A DNA stretch of 64,000 nucleotides from assembly GCF_027172205.1 (NCBI RefSeq), contig NC_070604.1, positions 105,173,851 through 105,237,850 of the forward strand, given 5' to 3'. The notes beneath the pieces are model-generated. The model saw only the letters and a list, made by a program, of their open reading frames with translations, did no database searches and was not told the origin of the DNA. Each line of letters opens with the position of its first letter. Position 1 is the first letter of the stretch. Made by a program: the position numbers and the translations under genes. This stretch comes from Podarcis raffonei. Lineage: Eukaryota; Chordata; Lepidosauria; Squamata; Lacertidae. Of the stretch, positions 58,101 to 64,000 are shown one piece after another.

Positions 58101-61100
58101 GCATGCGCGTGACATCATTTTGAGCGTCTGCGCATGCGCAAGTGGCAAAACCTGGAAGTAACGCGCTCCGTTACTTCCAGGTTGCCGAGGAGCGCAACTT
58201 GAACACGCTCAACTCGAAGCATATTTAACCCAAGGAATGACTGTAGTTTAACCAGTGCTTTTTTTCTGGGGGATGCATACCCCTAAACATTTTGTGAACT
58301 GAAGTCTGGCCTCTTTGAGGGGCAGCAATTCAATATGAGTAGGAAAATAAGAATACTGTACCCCTAAACATTTTTTTTTCTTTTTAGGGAAAAAAAAGCA
58401 CTGGGCTTAACTACCACAATATTTCTTGCACCATTGGTCCCCCATTGAGCTCAGGCATGTAGAAGACAGCCATTTGGTAGAAGTTGAAGGCCCTCAGGTT
58501 GAAAGAAGCTCCCCACCTCTGCTGGATCGCCTTGAGGGCCGACAAATTTATTATGGCATAAATGTTTTGTGGAGCAGAGTATCCTGAAGGCTCAGTTATT
58601 GCAATGCACTTTATGTGGGGCTTCCCTCGTGCCTGGTTCAGAAGCTCCGGTTTGTGCAAAACAAATATAACTCCAGTGCTCAGAAGTCTGCTCTGGCTGC
58701 CCATACGCTATCAGACCAGGTTCAAAGTTCTTGCATTCATTTAGAAGACCCTTAACAATTTGGGTCCAGTATACCTCAAGGACCACCTAATCCCTTATAT
58801 TTGTGACTGATCAAGGAGGTTTTTGCAGGAGTCACTGTCAGTGGCCCTTCAGGGCTCAGGTACATAGCTTGCATCCACCAGGAGCCGTGCATTCAGTATT
58901 GTGGGCCTAATTTCCCTCCCAGGTGAGGTCAGACAGGTCTCCTCCCTGCTGATCTAAAGGCACCTGCTGAAGACTTATTCCAGCAAGCATTTAATCATTG
59001 TTTGATTTTATAACTGATTTATTATTATTATTTTTGAGGTTACATCCTTTTGAACCACTCTTGTAGTTAAGCGGCTTATAAATTGTTTAAACAGTCTGTT
59101 GGGGATTAAGCCCCTAAGAGCACAACTGAGCTTCCTGCTGCGCAGACAGACATGCTTAAGACTGCCAGTCACTGGCCTAACATTTTCTCTTAAGACCAGG
59201 TCAGTCGGTGTAATCTAGGATGGACAGACGTTGACCCATGGTAGCGAATTTATTTATTCAATTTACGTACCGCCCTTCATCTGAGGATCAAAGGGCAGTT
59301 TGCAGTATACGCAGACACTGGAGTTCTTGGGCTATTTTTGTTGTTGCCTGACCTGAGTAGACCTTGTAACATCCCTGGGGGAACTCCTGCATCCTGACCA
59401 GAACAACACGCTAGCAGTGTGGGGAAAGAATAACTGATCTCTAGGGAGGGACACAGGTGTTAGTTGTTGTTGTGGAAGGCTCAGTTCCTTAAAACAGCCT
59501 CGGTTTACTAAAATGGCCCAAGCTGCAAGTGTCATCCAAGGCCTAAATATCATACTCTCCAACATTTCTCCCATGAAAATAGGGACATCCTATTCCATAC
59601 CCTCCAACATTTCTCCCATGAAAATAGGGACATCCTATTCCATACCCTCCAAGATTTCTCCCATGAAAATAGGGACATCCTATTCCATACCCTCCAACAT
59701 TTCTCCCATGAAAATAGGGACATCCTATTCCATACCCTCCAACATTTCTCCCATGAAAATAGGGACATCCTATTCCATACCCTCCAACATTTCTCCCATG
59801 AAAATAGGGGCGTCCCAAAGAAAAGTGGGACATTCCGGTATCAAATCAGAAACCGGGATGGCTTCTGTAAATCTGGGACTGTCCCTGGAAAATAGGGACA
59901 CTTGGAGGGTCGGAAATATGTGCAGCTGCTTAGAGAGAGGAATGTTCTCACTTTTATTCCCAGCGGCACCCTAAGAATGTCTGTTTCTGATTGGAGCTTG
60001 ATTTTCATGCCTCTTTATGCTCTTGAATGTTTGTGCCTATGTGGGAGGACATGAGAAAATGCATATGGAGCTGCATGTGGAAGACAGAAAAGCTGTGCAT
60101 ATATATGTTTTTCTGCAGTCCTGCAGCCAGTTAAATTGGCGATGTGGCACCTTCACCTTCCCTTTGGCCCAATGCGAGGCAGAATGCTCTATCTCAAGGA
60201 TGAGGACTTGTAGCCTTCCAGGTGCTATTATTCATTGTATATTTAGTTGTAGCCCCACCCTTTCCCCTAAAGGCAGCTTACAGATGAAAACAAGGATGGC
60301 CCCAAACCTAGAAAAATCATATCATTAAAATACAATTAAACATGGATAGAATTAAAACCATATGGATTTTAAATCTGTTTAAAGCAGGGGTTGGACTCCC
60401 AACTCCCATCAGGTCCACCAGCATGTCCAATGGTCATGGATGATGGGAGTTGTAGTCCAGCAATATTTGGAGGACCACAGCTTTGCCCACCTCCATTCTG
60501 TCTCTTCTTCTTCTTCTTCCTCCTCCTCCTGAAGCCACACAGAAGTGAGGCAAGATCTTTCATCTTATATATGATTTGTCGTGAGCTGCATGCATGCATG
60601 CGGACGTTTGCCTGTTCTTTATTTGTGTGTGTTGACTCATGTGATGCTTTGTTCTTTGCCCCTCAGCAGCTTTGCGTGGCGGAGAGAGCATCCTTTTCAG
60701 GAACAGGAAGAATAAAGGGAGGGGCTTTTCCCATTCCCAACACCTCCTCTGTACATTCTGTGCAGTTTCCGCATAGGCAGGGCAGAGGACGAAATCCTGT
60801 GTGTGGTGCAGAGGTGTGAGTGGTTGAAAGAGGCAAGAACGAGGAGCAGGTGCTGCCTTGTTTTGAATTCTGACCATTGGCCCACTTTCCCCAGTAAGGT
60901 CTGCTCCAGTTCCCATCATCCTCTGCCTGCATGGTCAATGCTCAGGGATGTATTTGTTTATTTTATTTAACAAACTTTATACAGTGGATGCTCGGACTGC
61001 GAACGTTCGCAATCTGCAGCGTTCGCAACCCACAGCAGCGCATCTGCGCACGTGCGGGTTGCGATTCGGCATTTCTGCGCATGTGCAAAGTGCGATTTAG

Positions 61101-62421
61101 CTCTTCTGCGCATGCGCAACCACCAAAACCCGGAAGTAACCAGTTCCGGTACTTCCGGGTTTCGGCGGTCCGTAACCCAAAAAAACGCAACCTGAAGCAT
61201 CTGTAACCCAAGGTATGACTGTATACCACTAAGCTGTAAAAACAACCACCACCACCTCAAAGTGGTAAATAATGATGCTGCTGCTGCTGCTGCTGAAATG
61301 ATCAGTAAAATACTGTTAAAGCAGGTATTTAAATATTCAACATTGATCAAAATAAACAATAAGCTAAAATCAGATGAAAACACATGTAGCCTGGATAGAT
61401 TTTTTTTTAAAGAGAAAAAGTAGGTTTTATTAAAGATTTTCTTGGGTTACAAAAGTACGTGCATTGTCTCTATTTTCAGGTTAAATAGTCTTTTCTACAG
61501 ATCAGTTATATTTGACGTGAGACATTAATGTTATATATGCTATAAGGTTGGGGGAAAAGAGAGGTGCAGAAAGACTACAGCAAAGACACCTGCTTGAGAT
61601 CAATTGGCAGGGAGTTCCAAAGTGTAGCTGCTGACACACTAAAAGATTGATTTTCTTTGGGGAGGGGACTGTGAAATAAGTATTCTGTGGCATCTGGAAC
61701 AGTCCAACCTCTGCAGATCAAGGTGTTCCAAGTGGGCATATATTGGGTAAGGTGATTCTTAGAATATAGAGTCATTTCCCCAATGAAAAACACCTAGGGA
61801 GTTAGAGTGGAAATATGCGAGCTATATAGTCATACCTCGGGATAAATACGCTTCAGGATAAGTATTTTCGGGTTGTGTTCTGTGGCGACCCAGAAGTAAC
61901 GGAGTGTGTTACTTCCGGGTTTCGCCGCTTGCGCATGCGCAGATGGTCAAAATGATGTCACGTGCATGCGCGGAAGTGGCAAAACGTGACCCACGCATGC
62001 GCAGATGTGCAGATGCATCTTACTTTCTGTTCAGGATGCGAACGGGGCTCCGGAACGGATCCCGTTCTCATCCCGAGGTACCGCTGTAGTTTCAGAAATG
62101 GCGGCCACTGGTGGCGATGAGGATAAACAAGACCTTATGCAGGTGCAAGAGCGGGTTGTACGGGAAGTTGCAAGGTGTGCATGCGAGTGGATGGAGTGAA
62201 GGTGACACAATGTGATACATTAAGTGACAACTGTTCATGGGCAATTTCCATCTTGGCTTTAATAAGAACTTGCTGTTGCTCTCCTTACAGGCTTGGCGCT
62301 GGAGCGCTCGCCCAATTCCATTGCTTCCCGGGCCCGCCTCTCCGAACGTGAGGAAGAAGTCATGGTTTGCTTTGAAAGGGCCTGTGTGATGGCTCAAGTG
62401 TTTCTACAGGAACTCGAGAAG
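43467..62421 (+). CDS. TTC7A: TTC7A, PI4KA-complex scaffold (first four coding exons, partial)
   Basis: Exons are 43,467-43,644, 53,604-53,767, 56,204-56,372 and 62,291-62,421. Together they encode the first 214 residues; the human protein is 858 aa, so the rest lies past the right edge. TTC7A is a tetratricopeptide-type helical solenoid that, with EFR3 and a hyccin-family protein (FAM126), anchors the lipid kinase PI4KA at the plasma membrane. Loss in humans causes multiple intestinal atresia with immunodeficiency. Residues 1-59 (exon 1) are variable: an N-terminal helix [15 protein letters not shown], then a basic and Ala/Gly-rich linker. Residues 60-214 align well from memory with human TTC7A, not TTC7[53 protein letters not shown] (a TPR-like helical pair at about 118-151) and [15 protein letters not shown]. 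Junction phases are 1, 0, 1 and 0, and all splice sites are GT-AG. No breaks seen. Confidence 0.96.
43990..44175 (-). repeat. CR1 LINE 3' end
   Basis: Plus strand AGTTGGAAGGGGACCCCAGG, GTCATCTAGTCCAACCCCCT and GAAAACCTCCAAGGAAGGAG, the reverse of the CR1 C-terminus and tail. Confidence 0.8.
44274..44405. mobile_element. Hairpin hAT-like MITE
   Basis: CAGGCTTCCTCACCCTCCGC mirrors GAGGTTGAGGAAGCCTG. Flanks CATTAGGA and CGATAGGA match at 6 of 8 positions. Same family as 53,961. Confidence 0.75.
45025..45502 (+). mobile_element. CR1 LINE 3' end
   Basis: AACGGGTGTGGAGAAGGGTG, TATGAGGAACAGTTGAGGGA, GGAGATTCCGAGTAAACATT (ORF2 C-terminal text, frame broken), and the tail CATTCCATGATTCTATG. Confidence 0.85.
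45612..45856. mobile_element. TA-flanked TIR element (MITE B)
   Basis: CAGTGATGCCTCATGTTACG at the left, CAACCAGAGGTACCACTG at the right, TA at 45,610-45,611 and 45,857-45,858. The interior has alternating purine-pyrimidine, CpG-rich motifs such as CGCATGCGCAGAAGCG. Confidence 0.85.
45930..46205 (+). mobile_element. L2-clade LINE 3' end with (CAA)n/(TAA)n tail
   Basis: TGCCTTCTCGGTTGTGGCGC, TCTGAAGGCAGCCTTATATA, GAAGCTGCCCAGAGAGGCAA and a tail of TAA and CAA repeats at 46,146-46,205. Confidence 0.72.
46251..46654. mobile_element. Hairpin hAT-like MITE, interrupted by MITE B
   Basis: CAGGCATAGGCAAACTCGGC at the left and GGGCTGAGTTTGCCTATG at the right. The stem is split at GGGAGTTGT/GTCCCAAAAT by the element at 46,348-46,614. 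Flanks TTTGGGAAAAAC and TTTGGGATAAAC are similar. Confidence 0.7.
46348..46614. mobile_element. MITE B nested in a hAT-like MITE
   Basis: CAGTGGACGCTCAGGTTGCG and GTAACCTGAGGAATGACTG; TA follows the right end, while the left TA has changed. The interior carries CTGCGCACGCGTGGG and GTGCATGCGCAAAG. Confidence 0.78.
46693..47639. mobile_element. TA-flanked TIR element with five 119-bp GC-rich tandem units (MITE C)
   Basis: CCGTATTTTTCGCCCTATAG at the left mirrors CTATGGGACGAAAAATACGG at the right, flanked by TA (46,691-46,692 and 47,640-47,641). Five tandem units with an exact 119-bp period start at 46,852, 46,971, 47,090, 47,209 and 47,328 and end at 47,446. Most units contain a hairpin built from GGGGAGCCCTGCGGGAG and its complement. 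The array has no stop codons on the minus strand in any frame, which produces three overlapping open frames of 134-202 aa; these are not genes. The flanks also pair: CTTTATTTCCCCCC near 47,570 repeats around AAATTTTCCC. Confidence 0.9.
47800..48262 (+). mobile_element. L2-clade LINE 3' end
   Basis: GAAGCACTGCACTGGCTGAC, AAGGGGTTAGTACTAACATG, GGCGGCTCCCCATCTGTAGA (the 'RLWNxLP'-like region), GGGAGGTAGGGCGGGCTC and an AATAATAATAAT tail. Confidence 0.72.
48263..48965. other. TTC7A intron 1, unrecognised stretch
   Basis: No repeat ends identified, apart from a G run at 48,532-48,542. Confidence 0.35.
48966..49330 (+). mobile_element. L2-clade LINE 3' end
   Basis: GGACACTGAGGTCCAGCTCC, then an intact stretch for [57 protein letters not shown] and an (AATAATAAT)-type tail. 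This copy shows the sense orientation of the family clearly. Confidence 0.82.
49903..50040 (-). repeat. CR1 LINE 3' end
   Basis: CATAGAATTGCAGAGTTGGA, AGGGACCCCAAGGGACATCT and AAAACCTCCAAGGAAGAAGA on the plus strand. Confidence 0.82.
50100..50222. repeat. hAT-like palindromic MITE
   Basis: CAGCCTTTGGCAACCTGGCA, TGATGGGAACTGTAGTCCAA and GGCACCGGGTTGGTGAC. Moderately decayed. Confidence 0.5.
50495..50838 (-). repeat. Sauria-type SINE
   Basis: Plus strand GGTAAAGGACCTCTGGACAG, GTACCTATTTATCTACTTGC and GGTTTAGACCACAGCACCAT, the reverse of the family consensus. The only minus-strand copy in the window. Confidence 0.87.
50968..51213. mobile_element. TA-flanked TIR element (MITE B)
   Basis: CAGTCATACCTCATGTTATG at the left, CAACCAGAGGTACCACTG at the right, TA at 50,966-50,967 and 51,214-51,215. 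Interior motifs CGCGCATGCACAGAAGCGC and CACGCGTGCACAG are present. Confidence 0.85.
51365..51475. repeat. hAT-like palindromic MITE
   Basis: AGCCTGGTGCCTCCCAGATG with GACTACAACTCCCACCAGC mirrors AAAACATCTGGGTGCCACAG. Confidence 0.6.
51478..51915 (+). mobile_element. CR1 LINE 3' end
   Basis: AAGGATATTGACAAGCTAGA, GCAGGAGAAGGCGACCAGGA, AAGAGTTAAGGGAGTTAGGT, TTACAAGAAAGGAGATTCTG and a decayed tail at about 51,900. The frame is broken. Confidence 0.85.
52440..52580. repeat. hAT-like palindromic MITE
   Basis: CAGATGGGAGAAACAGTGC, GGACTATAGCTCCCATCAGT, GCTGATGGGAGTTGAAGTCC and CGCTGGTTCCCCTATCTCTG, an inverted arrangement with eroded ends. Confidence 0.55.
52614..52976 (+). repeat. Sauria-type SINE with 12-bp TSD
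   Basis: GGGACGCGGGTGGCGCTGTG head, GGTCGGCAGTTCGAATCCCC, CAAGTAGATAAGTAGGTACC and GGCAGGGGTACCTTTACC. TATTCTTTGGCT is duplicated exactly at 52,602-52,613 and 52,977-52,988. Confidence 0.95.
53604..53767 (+). CDS. TTC7A: TTC7A exon 2
   Basis: Acceptor CCTGCAG, donor GTAAGT. Encodes residues 60-114 ([11 protein letters not shown] to LNRGKLP). Phase 1 in, phase 0 out. Confidence 0.97.
53961..54096. mobile_element. Hairpin hAT-like MITE with 8-bp TSD
   Basis: CAGGCTTCCTCAGCCTCAGC mirrors GGCTGAGGTTGAGGAAGCCT. ATCTAATC is duplicated exactly at 53,953-53,960 and 54,097-54,104. Confidence 0.92.
54160..54260 (-). repeat. L2-clade LINE 3' end fragment
   Basis: ATTTATTTATTGTTATTTAT then CTACATTGCCCTGTATCCGA and CACAGGGCAGTTTACAATG, the reverse of the terminal block seen at 38,900. 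Confidence 0.6.
54945..55176. mobile_element. Unidentified 232-bp insert with 16-bp flanking repeats and inverted arms
   Basis: ACCGCTCCAATTGGTG is repeated exactly at 54,929-54,944 and 55,177-55,192. Inside, ACCAAACCATTCTACGTTCT (within 55,014-55,044) is mirrored by AGAACGTAGAATGGTTTGGT (within 55,131-55,160), and the pairing extends to AAGCAGCAC near each end. The loop is AT-rich. No poly-A, tRNA-like head or known family motif is seen. See the finding. Confidence 0.6.
55193..56010 (-). mobile_element. L2-clade LINE 3' part, split by a SINE
   Basis: CCCCAGCCACTCTGGGCGGC, CCTGAACAGGGCTGCCTTCA, CTGCCAGAAGGCCCTCGGAG, then after the SINE TCAGGTATACAGGGCTGAGG, GGTCAGCACCAACACTTTGA and GTAGTCCAAGCAGGAGATAA. 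This is the longest copy of the family in the window. Confidence 0.82.
55483..55738 (+). repeat. tRNA-derived SINE nested in L2
   Basis: GAGAGCCAGTGTGGTGTATT, GCGGTAGTCTCGTAATCTGG, CTGGGTGACCTTGGGCTAGT, GGAGAATGTTAGCTGC and a CTT-rich tail. L2 text is continuous across it. Confidence 0.85.
56204..56372 (+). CDS. TTC7A: TTC7A exon 3
   Basis: Acceptor TTCTCCAG, donor GTAATG. Encodes residues 115-170 ([13 protein letters not shown] to EAFVIK) and the first base of codon 171. It holds the first clear TPR-like helix pair. Confidence 0.97.
56567..56919 (+). repeat. Sauria-type SINE with TSD
   Basis: GGGACGCGGGTGGCACTGTG, GGTCAGCGGTTCGAATCCCC, CAAGTAGATAAATAGGTACC and GGTCAGGGGTCCCTTTACC. Flanks CCTAAAATGACATT (56,553-56,566) and CTTAAAATGACGTT (56,920-56,933) are a slightly diverged duplication. 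Confidence 0.93.
57084..57111 (+). repeat. (GT)n microsatellite
   Basis: About fourteen GT units. Confidence 0.95.
57723..57950. mobile_element. MITE A nested in MITE X
   Basis: CAGTGGTACCTCGGGTTAAG and GTAACGTGAGGTACCATGG with TA at 57,721-57,722 and 57,951-57,952. Removal restores the family X text AGACCCCTATTCCTCTCACA. Confidence 0.88.
57984..58243. mobile_element. MITE B nested in MITE X, with three NRF1-type motifs
   Basis: CAGTGGTACCTCTAGATACG and TTAACCCAAGGAATGACTG with TA at 57,982-57,983 and 58,244-58,245. TGCGCATGCGC(A/G) occurs at 58,067-58,078, 58,098-58,109 and 58,129-58,140. Confidence 0.9.
58590..59095 (+). mobile_element. L2-clade LINE, ORF C-terminal part and 3' end
   Basis: TCGTGCCTGGTTCAGAAGCT, GTTCAAAGTTCTTGCATTCA, GCCCTTCAGGGCTCAGGTAC and AAGCGGCTTATAAATTGTTT correspond to the region upstream of and including the L2-type C-terminus. 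The frame is broken in several places. Confidence 0.65.
59245..59312 (-). repeat. L2-clade LINE 3' tail fragment
   Basis: TTTATTTATTCAATTTACGT and ACCGCCCTTCATCTGAGGAT, the reverse of the tail at 38,900. Confidence 0.6.
59551..59915. mobile_element. MITE with 45-bp tandem repeats at one end
   Basis: Units starting CATACTCTCC or CATACCCTCC lie at 59,551, 59,596, 59,641, 59,686, 59,731 and 59,776: an exact 45-bp period, five full units and one partial. The unit is the left terminal segment of the element, whose other end is AAAATAGGGACACTTGGAGG near 59,910. Because 45 is divisible by three, open frames of 153 aa (+) and 96 aa (-) run through; these are artefacts. Confidence 0.85.
60385..60492. 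repeat. hAT-like palindromic MITE
   Basis: CAGGGGTTGGACTCCCAACT, GATGATGGGAGTTGTAGTCC and AGGACCACAGCTTTGCCCAC. The left arm is shortened. Confidence 0.55.
60982..61221. mobile_element. TA-flanked TIR element (MITE B) with NRF1-type motif
   Basis: CAGTGGATGCTCGGACTGCG and GTAACCCAAGGTATGACTG, TA at 60,980-60,981 and 61,222-61,223. A perfect TGCGCATGCGCA occurs at 61,107-61,118. Confidence 0.87.
61425..61560 (-). repeat. L1 LINE 3' UTR fragment
   Basis: TTTTCTACAGATCAGTTATA and GTGAGACATTAATG match 39,520-39,560 in the L1 3' UTR at 39,445. Confidence 0.65.
61827..62086. mobile_element. TA-flanked TIR element (MITE B) 205 bp upstream of TTC7A exon 4
   Basis: TAGTCATACCTCGGGATAAA and ATCCCGAGGTACCGCTG, TA at 61,825-61,826 and 62,087-62,088. 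TGCGCATGCGCA at 61,930-61,941, ACGCATGCGCAG near 61,994 and TGATGTCACGTG near 61,954 lie inside. Confidence 0.85.
62291..62421 (+). CDS. TTC7A: TTC7A exon 4
   Basis: Acceptor CTCCTTACAG, donor GTAAAT. Encodes residues 171-214 ([11 protein letters not shown] to LQELEK). Phase 1 in, phase 0 out. Later exons lie beyond the window. Confidence 0.97.
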
Positions 62422-62740
62422 GTAAATGGAAGCGCCTTCAAAGACCCTTTTAGCACTTCCTGAATGTTGGGGGATGGAAGCCTCCAAGGCTCTCTGATAT
62501 CCCTACGGTATGTCTCCTAGAGAGGACAATCCTCCCTTTGAATGAGTCTTATCTGGCAGGGGAGATACCATGATCACAGAGTGTTTGAAGAGCCATTTGC
62601 TTTAAAATCAAAGAATTATAATATGGAAGAACAGTTGGACTTTTAAGTTTTCACTCGATATTTAGCCAGCAGCCTGTGGAGAAACAGAAGTCCCCTTTCT
62701 GTATCGTGAGATGTGTAGCATTTCTGTTTGAATTGTAGTA

Positions 62741-62981
62741 CAGTGGTACCTTGGTTCCCAAACTCAATCCGTTCTGGAAGTCCGTTCAAATTCCAAAATG
62801 TTCGCAAACCAAGGCGCGGCTTCTGGTTGGCTGATTGGCCCCAGAAACAATGCCAACAGCCGAAACAGACATTTGGCTTCCAAAAAAATGTTCGCAAATC
62901 GGAACACTTACTTCTGGATTTGCGACGTTCGGGAGCCGATTTGTTTTGGAGCCAAGCCATTTGGGAACCAAGGTACCACTG
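62741..62981. mobile_element. TA-flanked TIR element (MITE D)
   Basis: CAGTGGTACCTTGGTTCCCA mirrors GGGAACCAAGGTACCACTG, TA at 62,739-62,740 and 62,982-62,983. It shares only the outer CAGTGGTACC with MITEs A and B; the interior (TTCGCAAACCAAGGCGCGGC) is different. Confidence 0.87.
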
Positions 62982-63169
62982 TAATGATTTCTAATTTTGC
63001 ATCTATACCTATGTGCTGTATTTCCACTTATAGTTATTTCTAACTGTGAGTTATTTAGAAATTATAGTTATTTCTAAATTTGTAACTACACTTGCACGTG
63101 AAGGTCCGCATATGGAAAATTTACGTAAATTGGTATTTTCATTTTTTTTAAAAAAATAATATTTATTAC

Positions 63170-63735
63170 TTTTTTTTTAAAGATATTTATTAAAGTTTTC
63201 AAATTTTTTATGCAAACAAAAAACAAACAAAAAAATTAAAAAGACATATACTTCATAATACATAGTTTTCAATAACATATTTCTCTGACCTCCTCATACC
63301 TCCCCTTCTTGTATTCTATTTCAAATTATTTGTTCAGCAAATCCTTAACTCAAAGCATTACAGCTTATAAAAACACCTTATTTTCTATCCAACCATTTTT
63401 TCATGTTCCTTTATACCATTACAGCTAGAAACCACTCAGTTTCAATCTAGCATCATTCAACATTCCTTAATTTTACAGTATTTCTGTAAGTAGTCCTTAA
63501 ATTTTTTCCAATCTTCTTCTGCTGACTCTTCTCCCTGGTCACGGATTCTGCCAGTCATTTCTGCCAATCCCATACAGTCAATCAGTTTCATCTGCCATTC
63601 TTCGAGAGTGGGTAAATCTTGCGTCTTCCAATACTTTGCGATGAGTATTCTTGCTGCTGTTGTAGCATACATAAAGAAAGTTCTATCCTTCTTTGACACC
63701 AATTGGCCGACCATGCCCAGAAGAAAGGCCTCTGG
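63170..63735 (-). mobile_element. L1 LINE, 5'-truncated
   Basis: The minus strand encodes MVGQLVSKKDRTFFMYATTA, ARILIAKYWKTQDLPTLEEW and WKKFKDYLQKYCKIKEC, the same ORF2 C-terminus as at 20,281 but diverged. The 3' UTR runs to an A-rich end at about 63,170. The 5' break at 63,735 abuts the palindrome. Confidence 0.9.
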
Positions 63736-63757
63736 TTTCTTCTTCTTTCTTTTTTTC

Positions 63758-63899
63758 CCCTCTCTATTTTTTGTATTTTTCTCTTTTTCTTTTTCTTTTT
63801 TGTAAACTCTAAAAGTAATAAATATTATAAAAATAATATTTATTACTTTTAGAGTTTACAAAAAAGAAAAAGAAAGAGAAAAATTCAAAAAATAGAGAG
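63758..63899. repeat. Near-perfect palindrome of L1 3' UTR tails
   Basis: TTTTGTAAACTCTAAAAGTA and TAATAAATATT on the left are mirrored by AATATTTATTA and TACTTTTAGAGTTTACAAAA on the right around a short spacer near 63,827-63,834. Each arm is about 68 nt with only a few mismatches. Confidence 0.85.
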
Positions 63900-64000
63900 A
63901 AAAAAAAGCACAAAAACAATACAATACAGTATATGAACAATACAAACCCAACCTAAACCCATTAAACTAAACACATAAATAAAATAAAACAAAAACAATT
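63900..64000 (-). repeat. A-rich L1 3' UTR-like sequence
   Basis: The minus strand reads as an L1-type T-rich 3' UTR leading into the right palindrome arm. It runs off the window. Confidence 0.45.

Larger units (their letters stand above)
57600..58255. mobile_element. MITE family X interrupted twice
   Basis: GGCCACGTCCACAGC terminus, CACTTTAAACAGCCATCACT, ACAGTTTGTTAAGGGTGCTG, then MITE A (57,723-57,950), then TTCCTCTCACAGAGCTACAG and TTCCCAGAG, then MITE B (57,984-58,243), then GTTTAACC. The second arm is missing or decayed. Confidence 0.72.

Noticed and set aside
59513-59974. 153-aa plus-strand frame with a 15-residue repeat, and 96-aa minus frames
   Set aside because: Translation of a 45-bp MITE-end repeat whose period is a multiple of three. 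Not a repeat protein gene.

Overview
This is vertebrate nuclear DNA, almost certainly from a squamate reptile and most like a lacertid-type lizard. That reading rests on the repeats: seven tRNA-derived Sauria-type SINEs, three BovB (RTE) LINE copies, CR1, L2 and L1 LINEs, many hAT and TA-target terminal-inverted-repeat elements, and a few LTR fossils. The window holds two host genes, MCFD2 and TTC7A, arranged head to head as they are on human 2p21.

Layout. Positions 1-31,700 are intergenic and repeat-rich, and I see no host exon there. MCFD2 is complete on the minus strand: 3' UTR about 31,703-33,094, coding exons 33,095-33,226, 33,720-33,879 and 34,553-34,701, and a probable non-coding first exon ending at 36,833. 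Its GC-rich promoter lies at about 36,833-37,450. This 6-kb block is strikingly poor in repeats. Positions 37,450-43,150 are spacer with L2, L1, hAT and SINE insertions. TTC7A is on the plus strand, with exon 1 at 43,467-43,644, exon 2 at 53,604-53,767, exon 3 at 56,204-56,372 and exon 4 at 62,291-62,421. It runs off the right edge, and its introns are full of nested repeats. All splice sites are GT-AG and all phases agree. The MCFD2 product is 146 aa; the four TTC7A exons give the first 214 aa.

How the genes work. MCFD2 is the EF-hand partner of LMAN1 in ER-to-Golgi export of coagulation factors V and VIII. TTC7A is a helical-solenoid scaffold of the plasma-membrane PI4KA complex. They are neighbours but have no known shared pathway. 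A TGACGTGG element, the core of the unfolded-protein-response motif, sits beside the MCFD2 first exon.

Most striking structures: a 947-bp TIR element with five 119-bp GC-rich tandem units; short TA-flanked elements that carry perfect NRF1-type palindromes into TTC7A intron 3; an unidentified 232-bp insert flanked by 16-bp direct repeats; insertions within insertions with exact target duplications; and a near-perfect tail-to-tail L1 palindrome at the right edge. The long open frames outside the two host genes are parts of repeats or low-complexity artefacts.
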